From contig JASJBF010000038.1 of NCBI GenBank assembly GCA_030066685.1, forward strand, positions 1 through 64,000: a DNA stretch of 64,000 nucleotides, given 5' to 3'. Both the position numbers and the translations under genes were made by a program. Below, in pieces: positions 25,197 to 32,624 of this stretch. How positions within the stretch are numbered: the stretch's first letter is position 1; each line of letters begins with the position of its first letter. The notes beneath the pieces are model-generated. The model was not told the DNA's origin. It saw only the letters and a program-made list of their open reading frames with translations, and did not search any database. Origin of the DNA: Kiloniellales bacterium (GTDB taxonomy: Bacteria; Pseudomonadota; Alphaproteobacteria; Kiloniellales; JAKSBE01).

Positions 25197-25439
25197 GTGG
25201 CGGAGCTCTTCACCGAGAAGTATGCCCTGCTTTGGGTTCTGGCGTTGAGCTTGGCGCTGTTCCACTTCGTGCGGAACTTCGTCTGGGTGCTCGCCGTGCG
25301 ACGCGCCGAGCGCGACGGCAATCAGGACGAGGAACGCCGGATCCGGCTGCGCCGGCGCGCCGGCGCGACCTCCGCCCTGCTATCCTTCGTGTTCTCCTAC
25401 TTCTTCGTAATGCACGTGCTCTTCGGTGACGGATCATGA
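25197..25439 (+). CDS. Small membrane protein with two helices, unknown
   Basis: This 80-aa protein has a helix at about 8-27 (YALLWVLALSLALFHFVRNF), a highly charged middle (RRAERDGNQDEERRIRLRRR) and a second helix at about 57-74 (LLSFVFSYFFVMHVLFG). The GTG at 25197 starts it just before the first helix. Its last codons overlap the TPR gene (ATGA at 25436), so both are made together. I recognise no family. Position behind the symporter suggests, but does not show, a role in the same island. Confidence 0.65.
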   Translation: MAELFTEKYALLWVLALSLALFHFVRNFVWVLAVRRAERDGNQDEERRIRLRRRAGATSALLSFVFSYFFVMHVLFGDGS

Positions 25440-26044
25440 ACGAAAGAGTGCTCAAGCGCTTCGTGGTGCTGATGGGGCTGCTGCTCCTGGTGACGGTCAT
25501 CGCCTGGCCCTTCATGGAGAACTTCCTGCGCCAGGAGCCGGGCGACTACCACACCAAGCAGGGGGACCAGCAGCTGACCTCCGGCGAATTCGACCTGGCT
25601 CTGAAGAGCTTCGACCTGGCGTTGCAGGAGATGCCCGACCATCGCGGCGCCCTGATGGGCCGGGCCCTGGTCTTCATCCAGACCGAACGCTACGCCGAGG
25701 CCGTCGAGGAGCTAACCTACCTGATCGGCCGCCTGGAGGAGACTCTGGAGCCTGACGACACCACGGGTCGCGGCGCGCTCGCGGCCGCCTACGCCAACCG
25801 CGGCGTGGTCCACGACCGGGAAGCTCGCTACGAGGAGGCCCTGTTCGACTACGTCAGGTCATTGCAGGTCGACGAGGGCGTCACCGAGGGGCCGGGCATC
25901 TTCGACCAGATCCTCTACGGCTATCGGCCCTCGACGGTTCGGGACCGTGCCATCTATCTGCAAGAACAGCTCAGATTGCCGGAGGACCAGCGGGTCATGC
26001 GCGTTCCGGAGAAGGACGAGCTGCAGCGCATGCACAAGCCCTGA
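25436..26044 (+). CDS. Membrane-anchored TPR protein
   Basis: This 202-aa protein has one N-terminal anchor helix (about 8-27, RFVVLMGLLLLVTVIAWPF). The rest is a periplasmic-side domain of about three tetratricopeptide repeats: GDQQLTSGEFDLALKSFDLA, then GALMGRALVFIQTERYAEAV and AAAYANRGVVHDREARYEEA, residues 40-145. Such domains bind protein partners. It overlaps the preceding small membrane gene by 4 nt. No specific partner can be named. Confidence 0.78.
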   Translation: MNERVLKRFVVLMGLLLLVTVIAWPFMENFLRQEPGDYHTKQGDQQLTSGEFDLALKSFDLALQEMPDHRGALMGRALVFIQTERYAEAVEELTYLIGRLEETLEPDDTTGRGALAAAYANRGVVHDREARYEEALFDYVRSLQVDEGVTEGPGIFDQILYGYRPSTVRDRAIYLQEQLRLPEDQRVMRVPEKDELQRMHKP

Positions 26045-26064
26045 GACCCGGCCCGGCGGGGCCG

Positions 26065-26277
26065 TCAGGGACCCGGCGCGAACCTGACCACGCCGAGGAC
26101 GTCCTGCAGCAGCACCATGATGAAGAAGACGGCCGCGATGCAGCCGAAGAGCAGCCGGACGAAGTCGGTCTTGCCCTCTTCGTCGCGGTAGCGGATGCCG
26201 TTGACGGCGATGAAGCCGGTCACCGCGAGGAAGACGATGTTGATGGGCATTTCCCATGCCCCGGCGAACTCGAACAT
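26065..26277 (-). CDS. Small two-helix membrane protein, unknown
   Basis: This 70-aa protein has hydrophobic helices at about 10-26 (MPINIVFLAVTGFIAVNG) and 42-60 (LLFGCIAAVFFIMVLLQDVL), joined by a charged loop (RYRDEEGKTDFVR). It is convergent with the TPR gene (20-nt gap). I do not recognise the family. Coding is supported by the membrane pattern rather than by known homology. Confidence 0.55.
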   Translation of the reverse strand: MFEFAGAWEMPINIVFLAVTGFIAVNGIRYRDEEGKTDFVRLLFGCIAAVFFIMVLLQDVLGVVRFAPGP

Positions 26278-26354
26278 GGCGGCAACCTAAACGGCCGGCG
26301 TGCCCGGCTCAAGCCGCCAGCGCGACGCTCGCCGCCCTCACCCGGGGCCGGGCG

Positions 26355-26897
26355 TCAGGATCCGCGCAAGTCGGTTCGCGGCGTTGGGCGCAGTTCCTCT
26401 TCCGAGAAGAAGGGCGGCGTGACCGACGTGGCCGGCGCGCTCGGCTTGGCGGTGTCGACGGGCGCCGCCCGGGTCGCTGTCGCAGCGGTTCCATGGGTCG
26501 CGAAGTGGCTCACCAGGATGCCGCCGCCGACTGCCAGCATGATGACGCACAGCGCGATCGCCAGGCGCCGGCTGCCCAGCGCCGCGGCACGGTGGTACTC
26601 GCTGTCGTAGCGGTGGAAATAGGGATGCCGCGCATTCAGCTCGTCGCGTTCCTCGTGCTCCAGGACGCGGCGCGCGAAGTGCTTGGCCCAATGCGGAACC
26701 CGGTTCTGCATCATGAAGCCGTGGAAGATCGTATCGGTCTGGGCCTCCGGCATGTCGCAGCCGTGCCACTCGTAGTAGGCGAGCTGGAGCAACTGAAATT
26801 CGCCGATCTCAAGGATGTTCGCCGCATGGGCGATCAGCGCACGGTCTTCGTTTTCGTCCTGGTCCGGGCGGATCAAGGTCTGCAGGAAGTTGGGCAT
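26355..26897 (-). CDS. Single-pass membrane protein of unknown function
   Basis: This 180-aa protein has a helical N-terminal cytoplasmic domain (about 15-100, with ANILEIGEFQLLQLAYYEWH and ARRVLEHEERDELNARHP). One membrane helix follows at about 111-131 (RLAIALCVIMLAVGGGILVS), then a Thr/Ala/Pro-rich exterior tail. The ATG at 26897 has GGAGGG just upstream; a longer upstream reading frame was rejected. It is divergent from the CBS-DUF294 gene. I recognise no family. The His/Trp/Glu-rich cytoplasmic part (EYHRAAAL, QNRVPHWAKHFARR) looks conserved rather than random. Confidence 0.62.
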   Translation of the reverse strand: MPNFLQTLIRPDQDENEDRALIAHAANILEIGEFQLLQLAYYEWHGCDMPEAQTDTIFHGFMMQNRVPHWAKHFARRVLEHEERDELNARHPYFHRYDSEYHRAAALGSRRLAIALCVIMLAVGGGILVSHFATHGTAATATRAAPVDTAKPSAPATSVTPPFFSEEELRPTPRTDLRGS

Positions 26898-27119
26898 TTT
26901 CCCTCCGGTTCGTCGTGCAGGCCGCGCTTCCTCCAAAGGGTCCGATCCGGGCTCACAGATCCAGACCAAGGTTTTATCTGAACAACCCTTACAATTAGTA
27001 TAGTGCCCGGCGCGCCGAATCCCAGAGGCCTTGGGATCGGACTCTTTTCAAGTTCTCGGGAGCCGCCGCCGGCTTTGCGGCCGGGCCTCCGGAGCAGATC
27101 TTCGCGGGGAAGGGCCGGC

Positions 27120-28580
27120 ATGCAGTCGCAGACCAAGATCTTCTCTCAACTTGTTCGCGACTACATGCGCAAGGGGGGCCTCGTGCTGCCTGCGGAGACC
27201 ACCGTGGCCCAGCTGATCGCCGAGATGGTCCGGCGCAAGCGCACCAGCGCCCTGGTCACCGACCGCGAGGGCCGGCTCAGCGGCATCATCACCGAGCAGG
27301 ACATCACTCGCCGGATCGCCCTGCGGTGCAGCGGCGAAGAGCCGGCGACCGCGGTCATGACCGCGCCGGTCGAGAGCGTCAGCCGCGACGACTACCTCTA
27401 CGTGGCGATCGCGCGCATGCGGCGCTTCGGTTGGCGGCACATGCCGGTCACCGATCCGGAGGAGCGCCCGGTCGGAATCATCGATCTGAACGCGGCCCTG
27501 GCGGTCGCCGCGGAGCAGATCCTCCGTCAGATCGACCGGATCGTTCACGAGAACAGCCTGGACGGCCTGCGCGAGGTCAAGGCGGCCCAGGTCGAGGTCG
27601 CCGACGAACTGTTCCGCGACCGGGTCCCGGCACCGGAGATCCAGGCGGTGCTGAGCGACATCAACCGCGGCATCCATCGCCGCGTGATCCGGCGCAACCT
27701 GGCGGCGATGCGCGACACCGGCTGGGGCGAGCCGCCGGTGCCCTTCGCGCTGCTGATCATGGGCTCGGGCGGCCGCGGCGAGAGCTTCCTCTATCCGGAC
27801 CAGGACAACGGCTTCATCCTGGACGACTATCCCGACTCCGAGCACGAGCGGATCGACGGCTTTTTCATCGAGCTGGCCGAACGCATGACCCTGGAGCTCG
27901 ACCAGATCGGCTTTCCCTACTGCAACGGCTACGTCATGGCGACAAACCCGCTGTGGCGCAAGAGCCGCAGCCAGTGGGCCGCGCAGCTGCGCTACTGGGG
28001 CCGGAAGCGCAGCGAGATCGCGGTCCAGCTCTCGGACATCTTCTTCGACTTCACCTGCGGCTACGGCGACGCGAACATGGTCCGCGAGCTGCGCACCCGG
28101 GTCACCGAGATGCTGCGAGCGAGTCCCGGGTTCCTGCAGGAGATGCAGGCCGAGGTGCGTAACCAAGGCGTCGCCCTCGGCTGGTTCGGGCGCCTGCAGA
28201 CCGAGACCGAGAAAAAGGAGTTCAAGGGCAAAATCAACCTCAAGCATCGCGGCACCCTTCCGCTGGTGTCCTGCGTCCGGCTGCTGGCGTTGCGCGAAGG
28301 GGTGGAGGCGACCTCGACCCTGGGGCGGATCGGCGCCCTGCACGACAAGGGGGTCTTCGACCGCGATACCCAGGACTACCTCAAAGGCGCTTTCCGCCAC
28401 ATTACCGGCCTGTTGCTGCGCCAGCAGATCGCCGACTTCAAGGCCGGCGAGAGCGTCAGCAACTACACCCACCCCGACGATCTCTCCGAACGTGAAAAGG
28501 ACATCCTGATCGATTCCTTCCGGGCGATCGAAGGGCTGCGCGACCGGGTCTACGCGGAGTTCACCGGCGACGTCTTCTGA
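27120..28580 (+). CDS. CBS-domain DUF294 nucleotidyltransferase
   Basis: This is a 486-aa protein. Residues 12-130 hold two CBS domains (AETTVAQLIAEMVRRKRTSA, then RLSGIITEQDITRRIA; MTAPVESVSRDDYLYVAIAR), which usually bind adenine nucleotides. Residues 150-340 are a DUF294 nucleotidyltransferase domain of the GlnD/GlnE type. The active-site loop is GSGGRGESFLYPDQDNGFIL, with Gly215-Ser216 and metal ligands Asp227 and Asp229. A helical substrate-binding domain (to 486) follows. It may transfer a nucleotidyl group to a protein in response to energy status; the target is unknown. DUF294-CBS genes next to acetate-type symporters and DnaQ-like exonucleases occur in other proteobacteria, as here. 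GGGGAAGGG precedes the ATG. Confidence 0.88.
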   Translation: MQSQTKIFSQLVRDYMRKGGLVLPAETTVAQLIAEMVRRKRTSALVTDREGRLSGIITEQDITRRIALRCSGEEPATAVMTAPVESVSRDDYLYVAIARMRRFGWRHMPVTDPEERPVGIIDLNAALAVAAEQILRQIDRIVHENSLDGLREVKAAQVEVADELFRDRVPAPEIQAVLSDINRGIHRRVIRRNLAAMRDTGWGEPPVPFALLIMGSGGRGESFLYPDQDNGFILDDYPDSEHERIDGFFIELAERMTLELDQIGFPYCNGYVMATNPLWRKSRSQWAAQLRYWGRKRSEIAVQLSDIFFDFTCGYGDANMVRELRTRVTEMLRASPGFLQEMQAEVRNQGVALGWFGRLQTETEKKEFKGKINLKHRGTLPLVSCVRLLALREGVEATSTLGRIGALHDKGVFDRDTQDYLKGAFRHITGLLLRQQIADFKAGESVSNYTHPDDLSEREKDILIDSFRAIEGLRDRVYAEFTGDVF

Positions 28581-28589
28581 GCCCTCGGC

Positions 28590-29381
28590 TCAGCGGCCCT
28601 TGAAGGCGGGAGGGCGGCGTTCCTTCCAGGCGGCCAAGCCTTCGCCGAGGTCGTGGCTGCCCGTAACCCGGGCGAACTGTTCGGCCTCCACCTGCAGGCC
28701 CTCGCCGATGGTCGCGTTGAGCCCGCGGGTCACCGCCCTCAGGATGCTGGCGACCGCCAGAGGTGAATGGCGCAGGATTCGTCCTGCCAGCGCGCGGGCG
28801 GCGGGCAGCAGCTCGACCTGCGGAACAACCGCGTTCACCAGGCCCAGGTCCAGCGCCTTGGAGGCCGGGAAGCTTTCGCCGGTCAGCAGCAGCTCGAGCG
28901 CCCGCTTGCGGCCCGCCAGACGCGGCAGGCGCTGGGTGCCGCCGAAAGTCGGCGGCATCCCCAGGCGGATTTCCGGCTTGGCGAAGACCGCGGCTTCGCT
29001 GGCGATGGCCAGGGGCACGGCCTCCGTGATCTCGCAGCCGCCGCCGAAGGCCAGGCCGTTGACCGCGGCGATGATCGGCTTCTCGAAGGCCTCCAGGCGC
29101 GCGGTCATGGCCTGGCCGCGGCGGACGAAGTTCCGCAGCGCGGCGTCTGCTCCCTGGCGCAGGCTCTCGGAGAACTCGTGGATGTCGGCGCCGGCCGAGA
29201 AGGCCGTTTCGCCCGCGCCGGTCAGGATAATCGCCCGCACGTCGGCGTCCGCCTCGAGGGCGTCGAGCCGGTCTAGGAGGGCGTCGGCCATCGCGTAGCT
29301 GATGGCGTTCAGCTTCTCCGGCCGGTTGAGGGTCAGCGTGGCGATGCCCTCGGCGATCTCGCAGATGATCGGGCTCGGCAT
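28590..29381 (-). CDS. Enoyl-CoA hydratase/isomerase family protein
   Basis: This 263-aa crotonase-fold enzyme acts on acyl-CoA thioesters. The oxyanion-hole segments are present: AFSAGADIHEF near residue 65 and AAVNGLAFGGGCEI near 105. Both hydratase positions look acidic: the Glu of FGGGCEITEA and the Glu of FAKPEIRLGMPPTFGGTQRL. Start ATG 29381 has GAAGGAGCG upstream. It is the last gene of the minus-strand receiver / exonuclease / small protein / kinase run, 107 bp after the kinase, so it may be co-expressed. This ties the signalling island to acyl-CoA metabolism. Confidence 0.9.
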   Translation of the reverse strand: MPSPIICEIAEGIATLTLNRPEKLNAISYAMADALLDRLDALEADADVRAIILTGAGETAFSAGADIHEFSESLRQGADAALRNFVRRGQAMTARLEAFEKPIIAAVNGLAFGGGCEITEAVPLAIASEAAVFAKPEIRLGMPPTFGGTQRLPRLAGRKRALELLLTGESFPASKALDLGLVNAVVPQVELLPAARALAGRILRHSPLAVASILRAVTRGLNATIGEGLQVEAEQFARVTGSHDLGEGLAAWKERRPPAFKGR

Positions 29382-29488
29382 GACGGGCGCTCCTTCGATC
29401 TCGGGAGGCGCCACTGTCCGATCCGCGCTCCGGCCCGGCAAACGAGTTGTCTGCAGCCGGACTTGAAGCTTTTTCAGGTCCCGCCCAG

Positions 29489-32251
29489 CTACTTCGCGGC
29501 GGTCCCGAAGGCGGCCCGAGCGGCTTCGGGATAGGGCAGGGTGAAGGCGAAGCGGGCGCCCGCGCCGGGCTCGCTCTCGACCCAGATCCGGCCACCGAAG
29601 TGCTCGACGATCTGCCGGCAGATCGGCAAGCCCAGGCCGGTGCCCTGGAGGTTGTGCGCCAGGTCTTCGCGCAGGGCCTGGAACTTCTCGAAGGCGCGGC
29701 GCTGCTCCTCGCGGGACAGGCCGGCGCCGTTGTCGGCGACCACCACCAGGAGATCCGCCGCGCGCGGCTGCGCCTCGACCGTCACCCGGCCGGCCTCGGG
29801 ATCGCAGAACTTCACCGCGTTGGACAGCAGGTTCACTGTGACCTGAACCAGCCGGTCCCGGTCGGCGTGGACCTCGGGGAGACGGTTCGGCAGGCCCACC
29901 TCCAGCTCGACCCCGCGCTCCCGGAACAGGGCGTGGGTTGCGGCGATCGCCTCCTCGATCGCCGCTCCCGGTTCGAAGTCGGCCATGTTCCACTCCATGC
30001 TGCCGGCCTCCATCTTGGCCAGGTCGAGGATCTGGTTGATCAGCCGGGTCAGGCGCTCGCTCTCCTTGATGATGACGTTAAGGAACTCGCCACGCTGGGC
30101 CAGGTCGAGCGAGGGATTGTCGTAGAGAATCTCGCTGAACGAGCGGATCGAGGTCAGCGGCGTGCGCAGCTCGTGGCTGACCGTCGAGATGAAGTCGTCC
30201 TTCAAGCGGTCCAGTTCGGTCAGGCGCCGGTTGGCGGCGCGCAGCTCGGAGTAGGCGTGCTCCAGCTCGCTCGACTTCTGCTCCAGGCGGTGGCTGTACT
30301 CGATCACCTGTGAGGTCTCGTCGAGGATCTTCATGACCTCGTCGATCCGGATCATCTCGCCCTTGACGACGGAGGCGAGCATGACCCTCGCCGAGGCCGC
30401 CCCGATCGCGCCCGCCAGCAGTCGCTCGGTGAAGTGCAGCAGCCTGGAATCAGCCTCCTCCAGCTTGTCCAGGTTGAAGTTGCGCTCCGCGGCATAGCGG
30501 GCGAAGGCGCGGTCGGCGGGCTGCTTGCCGAGAAAGCGCACGACCACGTCGTAGACGTCGGCGAAGGTCGCGGTGCCGCGCCAAAGGCCCGAGCCGCGCT
30601 GGCTCTCGCTGTGGCGGAAGACGTCGACGAAGATCGCCGCCTGGATCCGCTCCAGGGCGGTCTCCCGGCCGAAGAGCGAGCCGACGATGTAGCCGCCGAT
30701 ATTGCCGAGCAGGCTCCAGAAAAGGGCGTGGGTGACGTGGTCCAGGCCCTCCAGGCCAAAGAGCCGGTAGGGATGCAGGAGCTCGATCCCGAAGGGCCCG
30801 AGCTCGACAAAGGTGATGCTGAGCCAGCCGGAGCGGGCCATGGACGGCAGGAAGAGGGTGTAGGCCCAGAGCGCGAAGCCGAGGCTGAGGCCGATCAGGG
30901 CGCCGGTCCGGGTGCCGCCTTTCCAGAAGATGCCGCCGATGATGGCCGGGGCGAACTGGGCCGCGGCGGCGAAGGAGACCAGGCCGATGGTGACCAGGGC
31001 GTAGGACTCGCCGATGTAGCGGTAGTAGATGTAGCTCATCGCGAGAATCACGATGATGCTGCCGCGCCGGATCGCCAGCAGCAGGCCGGTCAGGTCGCGT
31101 TCCTCGGACAGGCGCAGCCAGGGCATGCGCAGCAGGGTCGGCATGACCAGGTCGTTGCAGACCATGGTGCTCAGCGCGATGGTCGCGACGATCACCATGC
31201 CGGTGGCCGCGGAGAGGCCGCCGATGAAGACCAGGAGCGCCAGGCCGTCCCGCTCGGCGGCAAGCGGCAGGGTGAGCACGAAGGTATCGGCATCGACGCT
31301 GCCGTCTGGGAACTGCATCAGGCCGGCCAGCGCGATCGGCAGCACGAAGATGTTGATCACCAGCAGGTAGAGCGGGAAGAGCCAGACCGCCTTGTGCAGG
31401 TGCCGCTCGTCGACGTTCTCGACCACGGTCACTTGGAACTGCCGCGGCAGGCAGATGATCGCGGCCATCGACAGCAGGGTCAGCGTCACCCACTGGCTGT
31501 AGCCGCCGTCGCTGTCCACGCTGAAGAGGCGGGCGATCTGGGGCTCGGCGCCGGCCACGGCGAAGAGGTCCGCGAAGCCGCCGTAGAGGCCGAAGGTGAC
31601 GAAGATCCCGACTGCGAGGAAGGCGAGCAACTTGACGATGGATTCGAAGGCGATCGCCGCGACCATGCCCTCGTGATGCTCGGCCGCGTCGATCTGGCGG
31701 GTCCCGAAGAGGATCGTGAAGATCGCCAGGGCGGTGGTCACCAGGAAGGCGGTATCGGCGGGGAAGGGCACCTCGAAGATGGGTGGCGTGGCTTCGAGGT
31801 TGGGATAGTGCAGCAGCAGGTTGAAGCTGGTCGAGACGGCTTTCAACTGCAGCGCGATGTACGGCATGATCCCGACCACGGCGATCACGGTGACCAGGCC
31901 CGAGATCATCGTGCTCTTGCCGTAGCGTGAGGAGATGAAGTCGGCGATCGAGGTGATCCGATTGACCTTGCTGATCCGCAGGATCTTCGCCAGCACGAAC
32001 CACCAGAGCACGAAGGTCAGGGTCGGGCCGAGGTAGATCGGCAGGAAGGCGACCCCGTCCTGGGCCGCCCGGCCGACGCTGCCGTAGAAGGTCCAGGAGG
32101 TGCAGTAGACCGCGATCGACAGCGTATAGATGTAGGGGTTGGCGATCAGGCTGCGGCCCTCTTGGGCGCGCTTGTCGCCGTAATACGCGATCGCGAAGAG
32201 CAGGCAGAGGTAGGCGCAGGCGACGGGCAGGACAACCCAGCCGGACAGCAT
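29489..32251 (-). CDS. Symporter-histidine kinase fusion (CrbS-like)
   Basis: This is a 920-aa sensor kinase. Residues 1-520 are a full SSS-family symporter domain with about 13 helices (start GWVVLPVACAYLCLLFAIAY). Around 560-640 is a STAC-like segment (FADVYDVVVRFLGKQPADRA). A coiled coil leads to HisKA with the phospho-accepting His693 (STVSHELRTPLTSIRSFSEI) and a complete HATPase: N box NLLSNAVKF (about 805), DNGAG (about 837), GTGLGLPICRQ (about 868). This is the architecture of CrbS, which with CrbR controls acetyl-CoA synthetase and acetate use in Vibrio and Pseudomonas. No PAS domain is evident. The upstream small membrane gene ends 3 nt before this start. The nearest partner is the receiver-only protein at 34765-35142, not a LuxR-type CrbR. 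Confidence 0.92.
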   Translation of the reverse strand: MLSGWVVLPVACAYLCLLFAIAYYGDKRAQEGRSLIANPYIYTLSIAVYCTSWTFYGSVGRAAQDGVAFLPIYLGPTLTFVLWWFVLAKILRISKVNRITSIADFISSRYGKSTMISGLVTVIAVVGIMPYIALQLKAVSTSFNLLLHYPNLEATPPIFEVPFPADTAFLVTTALAIFTILFGTRQIDAAEHHEGMVAAIAFESIVKLLAFLAVGIFVTFGLYGGFADLFAVAGAEPQIARLFSVDSDGGYSQWVTLTLLSMAAIICLPRQFQVTVVENVDERHLHKAVWLFPLYLLVINIFVLPIALAGLMQFPDGSVDADTFVLTLPLAAERDGLALLVFIGGLSAATGMVIVATIALSTMVCNDLVMPTLLRMPWLRLSEERDLTGLLLAIRRGSIIVILAMSYIYYRYIGESYALVTIGLVSFAAAAQFAPAIIGGIFWKGGTRTGALIGLSLGFALWAYTLFLPSMARSGWLSITFVELGPFGIELLHPYRLFGLEGLDHVTHALFWSLLGNIGGYIVGSLFGRETALERIQAAIFVDVFRHSESQRGSGLWRGTATFADVYDVVVRFLGKQPADRAFARYAAERNFNLDKLEEADSRLLHFTERLLAGAIGAASARVMLASVVKGEMIRIDEVMKILDETSQVIEYSHRLEQKSSELEHAYSELRAANRRLTELDRLKDDFISTVSHELRTPLTSIRSFSEILYDNPSLDLAQRGEFLNVIIKESERLTRLINQILDLAKMEAGSMEWNMADFEPGAAIEEAIAATHALFRERGVELEVGLPNRLPEVHADRDRLVQVTVNLLSNAVKFCDPEAGRVTVEAQPRAADLLVVVADNGAGLSREEQRRAFEKFQALREDLAHNLQGTGLGLPICRQIVEHFGGRIWVESEPGAGARFAFTLPYPEAARAAFGTAAK

Positions 32252-32254
32252 GGC

Positions 32255-32527
32255 TCAGCCCCCGTCTCGGGCCACGGATTCCTGCCTGGCCGAGTCCGGC
32301 CGTCCGGCCAGGGGACGGTGGCCGGGGACCCGCCGCCAGCGTTCCGAGGTCAGGGCGGTCAAGCCGATCAGCGCGGCCCAGGCCGCGAAGAGATAGATGT
32401 AGAGCAGCGGGATGCCGAAGAGCGAGCCCGGCCCGTCGAAGATCGACAGCAGGGGTGGGCTCAGCAGGACCAGGCCCAGAAGAAACAGGGCCAGGTGGCG
32501 TTCGCCTCTGGTTCCGCGCCTCGGCAT
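32255..32527 (-). CDS. Small two-helix membrane protein coupled to the symporter kinase
   Basis: This 90-aa protein has helices at about 11-28 (LALFLLGLVLLSPPLLSIF) and 36-59 (LFGIPLLYIYLFAAWAALIG), followed by a basic, soluble tail. Its stop lies 3 nt before the start of the symporter kinase. In layout it resembles the small subunits (YjcH/DUF485, DUF4212) encoded ahead of SSS symporters, and I recall similar small proteins ahead of CrbS-type kinases. It is probably an accessory subunit of the kinase's transport domain; this is inference. Confidence 0.75.
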   Translation of the reverse strand: MPRRGTRGERHLALFLLGLVLLSPPLLSIFDGPGSLFGIPLLYIYLFAAWAALIGLTALTSERWRRVPGHRPLAGRPDSARQESVARDGG

Positions 32528-32624
32528 GCGCTTGGTCCTCGATGGTCCATCGCACTTGGGTCTGACCGGCCAAGTCTACACCTGCCGGCGAAGCTTGGCA
32601 CTGGGGAGGAAATGGTTGGAATCA

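Noticed and set aside
29489-32251. Reading the 920-aa protein as a plain proline or acetate symporter
   Set aside because: The C-terminal half has a complete HisKA and HATPase with all boxes, so it is a sensor kinase even if transport activity remains.
30450-32573. Minus-strand frame of 707 codons overlapping the symporter kinase
   Set aside because: It is shifted by one frame against the kinase and Arg/Pro-rich; the membrane helices and STAC region are coded in the other frame.
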